A stretch of 64,000 bases of DNA from Cognatishimia activa (GTDB taxonomy: Bacteria > Pseudomonadota > Alphaproteobacteria > Rhodobacterales > Rhodobacteraceae): the NCBI RefSeq assembly GCF_026016445.1, contig NZ_CP096147.1:2640501-2704500 (forward strand). Direction: 5' to 3'. The notes below the pieces were generated by a model. It was not told the origin of the DNA. It saw nothing but the letters and a program-made list of their open reading frames with translations, and made no database searches. Each line of letters starts with the position of its first letter. Within the stretch, counting starts at the first letter, position 1. A program made the translations under genes and the position numbers. This document shows, one piece after another, positions 35,891 to 43,643 of this stretch.

Positions 35891-37945
35891 TTATTGACGA
35901 CCTTCGCGCAACCAAGCGCCTATCACAAAGGCAGAAATGATCAGCAATATGATCCATGGCGGTAGCAAGGCAGTTCTTGAAACGCTGAGAGTTTCATAAG
36001 CTCTGCGCGGCGTCAGCCCAATCCAGCCATTTCCAGCCGCTGGGCGTCCTGGCCGCACATTACGAATGCTGGGCAATCCATCTTCAAGCGCCAGAATACC
36101 GCCCCGCATCGGAGAAATAACGGGCTCCATCGTAGCGCCCGTTGCAATCACTTCCGCATACTCGCGCGGAGCAGCCGGACCGAGTCCAATAACAGAATTC
36201 AGGTCTCCATTCGCCAAGCGATAGAGACCGATTTCAGGTCCTTCAAACTGCGCCTCAAAAAGTCCCGGTTCGATTTCCACCAATGGAAGCAGGACCTTGT
36301 CACCTGACGGTGTTTCCACTTCAACCGCGCCGACATCTGGAGCCAACGAGCGCCTGAAAATACGCATGTTCTGGCCATTGGCCTCACCCCAAAGAGCCTC
36401 TTCTTCAAGATCAGGTTCCGCCATCATCCAATGGGCCAATCGACGCAATAATTCGAGCTGCGGGCCACCGCCGTCATACCCACGCGCCCAAAGCCAGGCT
36501 TGATCTGACGCGAGTAACGCAACCCGTCCTTCACCAACGCGATCGAGCATCAAGAGCGGACGATCATCTGCACCCGTCATGACCACGTGGCCCTTTTCGG
36601 GCACAAGATCCACAAGCCGCAGCCATTCGCCCCACTGCTTGTCGCCTGATGGATCAATGCTTGGCAGCCCTGCAGTCACCGGATGCCTTTCGCCAATGTC
36701 GCTGACTTGCGGCACATAAGGTTGGTTCACGACCAAGGCCGTCGGTCCTGCCGGAAGAATTTCGGATAGGGGCGAACGATAAAGGCTGTCTGCACTGGCA
36801 AAATCCGGTCCAGCAGCCAGAAGAACAGCACCGCCATTGGTCACATATTCCGCAACGTTGCGCAGATAGAGCGCGGGGAGGATACCCCGCCGTTTGTAGC
36901 GGTCAAAAATGATCAGATCGAAGTCGTCAATCTTCTCTAAAAAAAGTTCACGCGTAGGGAAGGCGATCAGCGAGAGTTCATCTACTGGCACGCCATCCTG
37001 CTTCGCTGGCGGACGCAGGATGGTGAAATGCACGAGGTCTACCGAGCTGTCTGACTTCAACAGGTTCCGCCAGGTGCGACCACCTGGATGCGGTTCTCCT
37101 GAAACAAGCAGCACACGCAGACGATCTCTCACACCGTTGATCTGGATAATAGCGGAATTGTTGCGGTCCGTCAGCTCGCCGTCCGCTGATGGGACAGTGA
37201 ATTGCAGCACGTTCCGCCCACCATGAGGCAGCGACACTGGGATTTCGATATCCTTGCCAATCGGAACACTGAACCTTTGGTTTTCACCACCATCCACCGA
37301 AACATCCAGTGGTGCTTCCGCGACGCCGGGGGCGGCTCCGGTGTCTTCGATACGTAGGCGCAATGTGATTGGCTCACCAAGAATGGCAAAGGCCGGCGCG
37401 TCCCGCACAGTCAGTCGGCGATCCCAATCTGTTTCCAGACCACTGTGCAACAAATGCAGCGGCGCAGGCAGTTCCGGCGCCTGGTCGATATCGTGCACGC
37501 GTCCATCAGAAATGGCGATCACACCTGCAACGCGCCCAGATGCCTCAGTAGCCAAGGCATCTTTGAGCGCCGTCATCAGCGCTGTTCCCTTGTCGCCCTC
37601 GTCATCGCCCACTTTGATCCGCCGCACTTCTGTCATTCGGCGCGCTTCGAGACGCGCAGCCAAGTCATCGGCTGCGGTTGCAGATCGCACGGCCCGGTCA
37701 GACAGCTGTTGGCTCGATGTTTGATCTTCCAGCAACAGAACTATGTCCGCGAGCTCTTCACGGTCCTCACGCTGCAACACGGGCCCCATCAAAGTGGCGA
37801 GAATGACCGCAGCCCCAATTGACCGCAACCACCACCCGGAAAGCCCGCGCCAAAGCGCAAACCCACAGATTGCCGCCATCAGCAATGCCAAGGCAGCGAT
37901 GACACGAATGTCGATCAGGGGATCAAAGAAAATCTCGCTGCTCAT
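35891..37945 (-). CDS. large membrane protein of the MoxR/DUF58 operon with vWA-like and amidotransferase-like regions
   Basis: A 684-residue protein with two transmembrane helices near the N-terminus (about 13-31 and 40-56) and one at the C-terminus. In between are a vWA-like segment, DIVLLLEDQTSSQQ, with D74-Q-T76-S-S78 in the place of a MIDAS D-x-S-x-S, followed by VIAISDG. A class I glutamine-amidotransferase-like fold follows (DLIIFDRYKRRGILP, GGAVLLAAGPDF). The function is unknown; related proteins are encoded with MoxR ATPases. It overlaps the BatA/DUF4159 gene by ATGA and is last in the operon. Confidence 0.72.
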   Translation of the reverse strand: MSSEIFFDPLIDIRVIAALALLMAAICGFALWRGLSGWWLRSIGAAVILATLMGPVLQREDREELADIVLLLEDQTSSQQLSDRAVRSATAADDLAARLEARRMTEVRRIKVGDDEGDKGTALMTALKDALATEASGRVAGVIAISDGRVHDIDQAPELPAPLHLLHSGLETDWDRRLTVRDAPAFAILGEPITLRLRIEDTGAAPGVAEAPLDVSVDGGENQRFSVPIGKDIEIPVSLPHGGRNVLQFTVPSADGELTDRNNSAIIQINGVRDRLRVLLVSGEPHPGGRTWRNLLKSDSSVDLVHFTILRPPAKQDGVPVDELSLIAFPTRELFLEKIDDFDLIIFDRYKRRGILPALYLRNVAEYVTNGGAVLLAAGPDFASADSLYRSPLSEILPAGPTALVVNQPYVPQVSDIGERHPVTAGLPSIDPSGDKQWGEWLRLVDLVPEKGHVVMTGADDRPLLMLDRVGEGRVALLASDQAWLWARGYDGGGPQLELLRRLAHWMMAEPDLEEEALWGEANGQNMRIFRRSLAPDVGAVEVETPSGDKVLLPLVEIEPGLFEAQFEGPEIGLYRLANGDLNSVIGLGPAAPREYAEVIATGATMEPVISPMRGGILALEDGLPSIRNVRPGRPAAGNGWIGLTPRRAYETLSVSRTALLPPWIILLIISAFVIGAWLREGRQ

Positions 37946-40674
37946 TGGCCCAACCTATCCAGCAAGGCAGGCACGTGAACCTGATCCGATTTATAATTCC
38001 CGGTGAGCACATGCATGATCAGGTTGACGCCAAAGCGGTAGGCCAGCTCGCGCTGCCTCTCGCCGGTCACGCCGCGACCCACAGGGAAAAGATGCACGCC
38101 TGTTGTGTTTGTTGCCCAGGCCGAGGCCCAATCATTGCCGCCGATAATCACCGGCGTCACACCGTCATTTAGGTTGCGAAACGGCATACCTTCAACCTGT
38201 TCGGCATCTGGCGGCGCGGCCTCAACCCAAACCTCTCGGCTGGCGTAACGCCCTGGGAAATCCTGCAGCAGATAGAACGTCCGCGTCAGCACATGGTCCG
38301 ATGGGATCGGCTCTAGCGCCGGAATGGTCAATCCACCCGCGATTTCCTGTAGGCGTTTGCCGGTCGGACTCGATCCTCCAAAGCGCGCGACGTCTGAATC
38401 CCGCGTGTCAAATAGGATCATGCCTCCAGACCGGAGATACGCATTGAGCTTCTCCATGGCCTGCGCAGATGGCATTGGCTGGCTCGCCGTCATGGGCCAA
38501 TATAGAAACGGGAAGAAGGCGAGTTCATCGCTTTCTAAGTTCACACCAATTGGGTTCACTGGTTCCACGGATGTGCGCAGATACAGCACATCGCTGAGGC
38601 CATAGAGACCGGCGTAAGACACCTCATCCACTGTCCTGTCACCCGTCAGGACATAAGCCAGCGCAATTTCATCGGTCAGCTCGTTTGGGGACAGTTCCTG
38701 CGCATCTGAAACGTTAGGCGTCATCAATCCGACCAGCAGGGCAGCAGTCGCTCCGATACCTCGTAGACGTCCGGACAGGAACAGCGACGCAAGCGTGTCC
38801 AAAACCAGCAACACCAAAGCCGCCACCAAAAGGATCCACTTCAAATCCACAGTCGATGGTTTTTCAAACCCGGTGACTGATACACGGGCTGGCCATTCAA
38901 AAGCGCTGAGGTCCTCATCCGGTTTAACCGCGTTTCGTGCAAAACTGTTTTTGCCGTTCTGATAAAGGCCCGGTCGCAGCTCCGGCCCAGTCGCTCGATC
39001 CAAAAGTGCAACACCATCCACACCCGGCAACGTCTGTCCATCGCTCAAACGCCCCTGCCCGTTCAGAACTTGGATTGGTTGCCAAATCGTACCCTTCATC
39101 GAGGCTGTTTCATTGCTACCGCTGGCGGAAATCACCGCCAAACGATCCAGCATTTGCACGAAGAGACCAGACAGCGGCACGTCAGACCATTCCGCATTTG
39201 CTGTCACGTGAAACAAAACCACCTGACCCTGTTCAACTTCTTTACGCGTTACAAGCGGTGTGCCGTCGCTGAGCTCCGCCAAGACCCGCTCTGCCAGATT
39301 TGGATCAGGTTGCGCAACAACTTGAGCGGTTACGCGCAAGTCTTCCGGAATGCTGAGACCCGCAAAGGGGCTATCAATGTGAAAAGGGGCCAGCGCTTTG
39401 GGCTCCCCCCAACTCATCGCTCCGCCAACAGAACGCCCTCCGGCGCGCAGACGCACGGGCATCAAGGGATCTTCGGTGGTTCTGCTCAGGTCGCTCGCAG
39501 CCAATTGTGGTCCAGCAAAGCGTAAAAGCAATCCGCCGCCTTCAACCCAGTTCAAAAGGTCTGATTTCTCAGATGGCGCAATATTGGCGACATCCGCCAG
39601 AATTATAACGTCTGGATTCGCTGGCAGAATATCAGGCAGTGCACCTTCCAAAATGTCCGCTGTTTCGATCAGAGCCTGCTTCAGATAATGCGTCGGAGAC
39701 AAGAGCTCCAACCCTTCACGCGCGCTGTTTGGGGTGATCAACGCAACTTCCCGGCGACGAATACTGTCATCGGTCAGATACACCGCCCCCGCCGAATTCA
39801 CGCCTTCAAGTGTCACACGAGAAACGCGTCCGCGAAGCTCTGCTGGAAGCGAAAAGGAGGCCTCTGCCGTATTTGAATCATAAGATAGGCTGCCCTTGGC
39901 AAAGACGCGATCGACCCCTGTGGGGTCTTTGCCGATGATTTGAACCGCGTGCGGCGCACTGACAGTGCCGGAACTGCGCGAGGTCACAACCAACTCGCCG
40001 TCTTTCAGTTCCAAGTTGATTAGGGCAACCACCGCCCCGATGTCTTGCAAAACCTGAACGTCGCCAGCGCCCTCAAGCGCAACAAGCAATGCATCGCGAC
40101 CGTCATACGCCAGCCCGTCCGAGACCCAAAGCGCATCAAATTCCGTGTCAGAAAGAGCATCTAGAACCGCATCAACCTCAGGCTTGGATGGCCGCCAAGC
40201 ATTTGGCGTAAATTCTGGAACACGGCTTGCCCAAATGGCGGCGGGAAGGAACGAAATCTCTTGTGGGTCGGTCACTTGTAAAATGGCTGCACTGCGGCCC
40301 TGTCGATCGGCCTCTTCCAAAGTGGCAACCAAGAAGTCGCTTTGTTCTCGCCAAGATGCTGCTGACGCCCAACTGCCGTCTAGCAAGACCAGCAAAGGGC
40401 GATCAGACTTCGTTTGCGCCTCCGGGTTTAGAACTGGTCCTGCCAAGGCAATGATCGCGCAAGCGACAATCAGCATGCGCAGCAGGAGCAGCCACCATGG
40501 CGTCCTGTCCATCACGCTTTCGTCGTCCTTTAGGCCAAGCAGCAAAATGACGCCTGGAAACCGTCGTCGGATCGGCGCGGGAGGCACTGCGCGCAAAAGC
40601 AGCCAGAGCACCGGCAAGCCAATGAGGGCTGTAAGAAGCCAGGGGGTCGCGAACGCAAGGGGTAAACCAAACAT
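37942..40674 (-). CDS. BatA-type / DUF4159 domain membrane protein
   Basis: A 910-residue protein. The N-terminus matches the BatA membrane domain (MFGLPLAFATPWLLTALIGL, then RTPWWLLLLRMLIVACAIIALAGPVL). A vWA-like segment follows, with VLLDGSWASA (D99-G-S101-W-A) and VSDG. The C-terminal 220 residues, beyond a transmembrane helix near 720, are a DUF4159 domain (LAYVLTGDRTVDE, FPFLYWPMT, GGMILFDTRD). I prefer ATG 40674, which shares its A with the DUF58 stop (TGATG), over the upstream 40707. The function is unknown; the context suggests a membrane complex remodelled by MoxR. Confidence 0.82.
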   Translation of the reverse strand: MFGLPLAFATPWLLTALIGLPVLWLLLRAVPPAPIRRRFPGVILLLGLKDDESVMDRTPWWLLLLRMLIVACAIIALAGPVLNPEAQTKSDRPLLVLLDGSWASAASWREQSDFLVATLEEADRQGRSAAILQVTDPQEISFLPAAIWASRVPEFTPNAWRPSKPEVDAVLDALSDTEFDALWVSDGLAYDGRDALLVALEGAGDVQVLQDIGAVVALINLELKDGELVVTSRSSGTVSAPHAVQIIGKDPTGVDRVFAKGSLSYDSNTAEASFSLPAELRGRVSRVTLEGVNSAGAVYLTDDSIRRREVALITPNSAREGLELLSPTHYLKQALIETADILEGALPDILPANPDVIILADVANIAPSEKSDLLNWVEGGGLLLRFAGPQLAASDLSRTTEDPLMPVRLRAGGRSVGGAMSWGEPKALAPFHIDSPFAGLSIPEDLRVTAQVVAQPDPNLAERVLAELSDGTPLVTRKEVEQGQVVLFHVTANAEWSDVPLSGLFVQMLDRLAVISASGSNETASMKGTIWQPIQVLNGQGRLSDGQTLPGVDGVALLDRATGPELRPGLYQNGKNSFARNAVKPDEDLSAFEWPARVSVTGFEKPSTVDLKWILLVAALVLLVLDTLASLFLSGRLRGIGATAALLVGLMTPNVSDAQELSPNELTDEIALAYVLTGDRTVDEVSYAGLYGLSDVLYLRTSVEPVNPIGVNLESDELAFFPFLYWPMTASQPMPSAQAMEKLNAYLRSGGMILFDTRDSDVARFGGSSPTGKRLQEIAGGLTIPALEPIPSDHVLTRTFYLLQDFPGRYASREVWVEAAPPDAEQVEGMPFRNLNDGVTPVIIGGNDWASAWATNTTGVHLFPVGRGVTGERQRELAYRFGVNLIMHVLTGNYKSDQVHVPALLDRLGQ

Positions 40675-41549
40675 CACCGTCCCCTTTCCAGCGCCCGGTA
40701 AATCCACAGCAAAGCGCTCTGAACCGGGGCATCGGTTAGGTGGCAGTCATATTGCCATCCGGTAATCCGTGCGAGTTTACGCAGCGCCGCCTTTCGATCT
40801 TGCAGGCGGGCTACGTACTGATCGCGCAGGTCATTTGCCTTGCGCGTTTCATGCATGACCTGCGCCTTCATGCTTTCAAAAATGGCGCGGCCCGAAAACG
40901 GAAAGGCCTCTTCTGCAGGATCGAGGACCTGTAGAATAACGCCACGAACCCCACGATCGGCCGCTTTATAGAGAGCGTGTTCAACGCTTTCGAAGTCACC
41001 CATGAAATCTGAAATGAACAAAGCTCTTGAATTCGGGATCATGGCACGGGCTTCGGGCGAACCATAGTCCGCCTGCTCAGAGTCATCCAACAGAGCCTGT
41101 GAAAGCCGCCAAATCTGGCCTTCTCCACGTTTGGGAGGCAGAGATGTGCCTGCAAGACCAACACGTTCACCGGCGCGAATTGTAAGAATGGCGATGGCCA
41201 ATGCCAGCAGTCGCGCGCGGTCAGACTTCGGAGCAATATCTTTGCGGCTCGCGTAATCCATTGACGCGGCGTTATCGATCCACATCGTGACCGACTGCGC
41301 GATCTGCCATTCCTTTTGACGCACATACTGCGCATCGGTCTTAGCCGACTTGCGCCAGTCGATCAGGCGGTAGCTATCACCCGGTTGCACCGCGCGATAT
41401 TGCCAGAAGTCATCCCCAAGACCGGACCGCCGCCGGCCATGTTCCCCCAGCAAAACCGTGTTTGCCAAATTGTCAGCCCGCGCAAGCAAAGGCGGCAGCC
41501 GAGACGCGGCAGCCTCCGCTCTGCGTCGGAGCTGAGGGTGGGCGCTCAC
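40674..41549 (-). CDS. DUF58 domain-containing protein
   Basis: A 291-residue DUF58 protein. The hallmark sequence RSGLGDDFWQYRAVQPGDSYRLIDWRKSAK lies at residues 41-70. It precedes a vWA-like segment with MWIDNAASM (D92-x-A-x-S96), a degenerate MIDAS. DUF58 proteins are nearly always encoded beside MoxR ATPases and are thought to link them to vWA proteins. It overlaps moxR by ATGA (41546-41549), and the BatA/DUF4159 gene starts within its stop codon. No transmembrane segment is evident. Confidence 0.92.
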   Translation of the reverse strand: MSAHPQLRRRAEAAASRLPPLLARADNLANTVLLGEHGRRRSGLGDDFWQYRAVQPGDSYRLIDWRKSAKTDAQYVRQKEWQIAQSVTMWIDNAASMDYASRKDIAPKSDRARLLALAIAILTIRAGERVGLAGTSLPPKRGEGQIWRLSQALLDDSEQADYGSPEARAMIPNSRALFISDFMGDFESVEHALYKAADRGVRGVILQVLDPAEEAFPFSGRAIFESMKAQVMHETRKANDLRDQYVARLQDRKAALRKLARITGWQYDCHLTDAPVQSALLWIYRALERGR

Positions 41550-42553
41550 GCAGCGGCCTCCGTTGCGTCTGTCGCTGCGACGACCGTTTCAATCAATTGC
41601 CCAAGGTCATCACCGCGCGCGCGCGCAGCAAAGTTCAATGCCATGCGGTGGCTCAAGACAGGGGCAGCCAAATCAGCCACGTCATCTGCCGATGGCGCCA
41701 AGCGACCATCAAGCAGTGCCCATGCCCTGGTCATCATCATAAAGGCCTGTGCCGCCCTTGGTCCCGGCCCCCAAGCCACCACATCTTTGACCTGATCACT
41801 TGCGGTTTCATCTTCGGGTCGGAATGCCCGCACCAGATCAAGAATGCGCTCCATCACGCTTTCGCCAACAGGCATACGGCGCAACAATTGCTGCGCCGCG
41901 ATCAGCTCTTCAGCCGTGAACACCTGTTTCAATTCTTCTTCCACAACGCCGGTCGTCGAAAGCAAGATATCCCGTTCCGTGTCGCGATCCGGATAGGGCA
42001 CGTCGATCTGAACAAGGAAACGGTCAAGCTGCGCTTCCGGCAACGGATAGGTGCCTTCTTGTTCAATCGGGTTTTGCGTCGCCAAAACGTGGAATGGTTC
42101 ATCCAGCGCGCGATCTTCGCCCGCAACCGTGACTTTCTTTTCCTGCATCGCCTGCAGGAGCGCCGATTGGGTGCGAGGGCTGGCCCGGTTGATCTCATCT
42201 GCCATGAGCAACTGACAGAAAATCGGGCCGGGCACGAAGCGGAATTCTTTGAGGCCACCTTTGGCCTTCTCAAGGATTTCGGACCCGAGAATATCGGCAG
42301 GCATCAGGTCAGGCGTGAACTGAACCCGGTTGCCATGTAGCCCCATCACAGTCGACAACGTTTCTACCAGCCGTGTTTTCCCAAGACCGGGCAGGCCGAT
42401 CAAAAGCGCGTGGCCGCCGCACAAAAGCGACGCCAGCGTCAGATCAACCACACGCTCTTGGCCGATAAAGCGATGAGTGATTGCAGCTTTGGCCTGTCCC
42501 AGCTTTTCGCCGAGCGTTTCGATTTCACCCAGCAAGCTGTCGGGATCGGTCAT
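41546..42553 (-). CDS. MoxR family AAA+ ATPase
   Basis: A 335-residue AAA+ ATPase. Walker A is GLPGLGKT at 53-60. Walker B with sensor residues appears as LLMADEINRASPRTQSALLQAMQE, and TQNPIEQEGTYPLPEAQLDRF is the MoxR-specific stretch. MoxR proteins act as chaperones that load metal or remodel vWA-domain partners. It is the first gene of a four-gene operon with 1-4 base overlaps throughout. It is divergent from the DUF1285 gene (54 bases between starts), so the promoter must lie in 42554-42607. Confidence 0.95.
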   Translation of the reverse strand: MTDPDSLLGEIETLGEKLGQAKAAITHRFIGQERVVDLTLASLLCGGHALLIGLPGLGKTRLVETLSTVMGLHGNRVQFTPDLMPADILGSEILEKAKGGLKEFRFVPGPIFCQLLMADEINRASPRTQSALLQAMQEKKVTVAGEDRALDEPFHVLATQNPIEQEGTYPLPEAQLDRFLVQIDVPYPDRDTERDILLSTTGVVEEELKQVFTAEELIAAQQLLRRMPVGESVMERILDLVRAFRPEDETASDQVKDVVAWGPGPRAAQAFMMMTRAWALLDGRLAPSADDVADLAAPVLSHRMALNFAARARGDDLGQLIETVVAATDATEAAA

Positions 42554-42607
42554 GACAAATCTCCTGCTTTCTCTATATTTAGGAGAAGTGTATCGCCTGC
42601 AGCGGAA

Positions 42608-43192
42608 ATGGCAAAAACTATGACGTCACAAAATGTTGTAAACCTTTCGGCAGACGGAATTGCTGCAAGTGCGAAAAAGGCCAAGGGGCGCGGATTGCCC
42701 CCGGTGCACCTGTGGAATCCGCCGTTTTGCGGTGATCTGGACATGCAAATTCTGAAAGATGGTTCATGGATTCACGAGGGTGGCAAAATCAACCGCCCTG
42801 AGATGGTTAAGCTGTTTTCATCGATATTGCGCAAAGAGGGTGAGTCGTATTTCCTTGTCACCCCGATCGAAAAGGTCGGAATCACAGTCGAAGACGCGCC
42901 CTTCGTCGCCACCGATTTTAGCCACACAGGCGACGCTGACGAGCTGGTACTGACATTTGAAACCCATGTCGGTGACGTCGTTGTTGCCGACAAAGAGCAC
43001 CCTATCCGGGTTGAGACAAATCCGGACAACAATGAACCTGCCCCCTACGTGATGGTGCGCGCGGGGCTTGAGGCGCGGATTGATCGCAAGACCTTCTATC
43101 GCATGGTGGACTTGGGCTGCGAGCAAGATGGCTGGTTCGGCGTCTACTCAAGCGGCGCGTTTTTTCCGCTGATTAGCATGGACCAACTCTGA
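42608..43192 (+). CDS. DUF1285 domain-containing protein
   Basis: A 194-residue DUF1285 protein: LPPVHLWNPPFCGDLDMQILKDGSWIHEGGKINRPEMVKLFSSIL, then a C-terminal half with APYVMVRAGLEARIDRKTFYRMV. Structural work on the family shows two beta-rich domains, but no function is settled. Starts at ATG 42608 or 42620 are equally possible. It is divergent from the MoxR operon, and such a neighbour recurs in Rhodobacteraceae as far as I recall. A VOC gene follows after 68 bases. Confidence 0.85.
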   Translation: MAKTMTSQNVVNLSADGIAASAKKAKGRGLPPVHLWNPPFCGDLDMQILKDGSWIHEGGKINRPEMVKLFSSILRKEGESYFLVTPIEKVGITVEDAPFVATDFSHTGDADELVLTFETHVGDVVVADKEHPIRVETNPDNNEPAPYVMVRAGLEARIDRKTFYRMVDLGCEQDGWFGVYSSGAFFPLISMDQL

Positions 43193-43260
43193 GCATCATG
43201 CCGAAATCTGACAGCGCTTTCAGATAGGTCTTAGCTCCATTCAAATCAGGAGCATTCAGA

Positions 43261-43638
43261 ATGACCTATCCCGTGAAAGACACTGTTGTATGGTGTGAAA
43301 TCCCCGTAACCGACATGGACGCCGGTGTTGCGTTTTACAGCGCGGTATTTGATTCCCAGATGGAAATCACCGAAATGGGTCCAAACCCCTCTGCGTTCTT
43401 TCCAAAGCAAAATGAAGAAGATGTGGCGGGTCACATTTACCCCGGCAAACCAGCGCAAAACGGTGAAGGTATGACAGCGCATTTACATGCGCCGGACACA
43501 TTGGAAGCCACAGTTGGCCGCGCCCAAAAAGCTGGGGCCCAGATCATCGGACCCATCGTGGATCTACCCTTTGGCCGCTTTCAATATGCGATTGATCCCT
43601 TTGGCAACTCGCTGGGGATTTACTCCAAGCTGCGGTGA
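43261..43638 (+). CDS. VOC family protein
   Basis: A 125-residue vicinal-oxygen-chelate protein with the CEIPVTDMDAGVAFYSAVF and DPFGNSLGIYSK signatures seen in many small glyoxalase-like proteins. Ligand and activity are unknown. AGGAG eight bases before ATG 43261 supports the start. It ends 6 bases from the convergent polA gene. Confidence 0.85.
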   Translation: MTYPVKDTVVWCEIPVTDMDAGVAFYSAVFDSQMEITEMGPNPSAFFPKQNEEDVAGHIYPGKPAQNGEGMTAHLHAPDTLEATVGRAQKAGAQIIGPIVDLPFGRFQYAIDPFGNSLGIYSKLR

Positions 43639-43643
43639 AGCGC

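Noticed and set aside
41462..42340. 292-codon + strand frame opposite moxR and the DUF58 gene
   Set aside because: It is antisense to the MoxR ATPase motifs and has no domain of its own.
43206..43225. Hairpin ATCTGA/TCAGAT after the DUF1285 gene
   Set aside because: It has a short AT-rich stem and no T tract on either strand, so it is not convincing as a terminator or operator.
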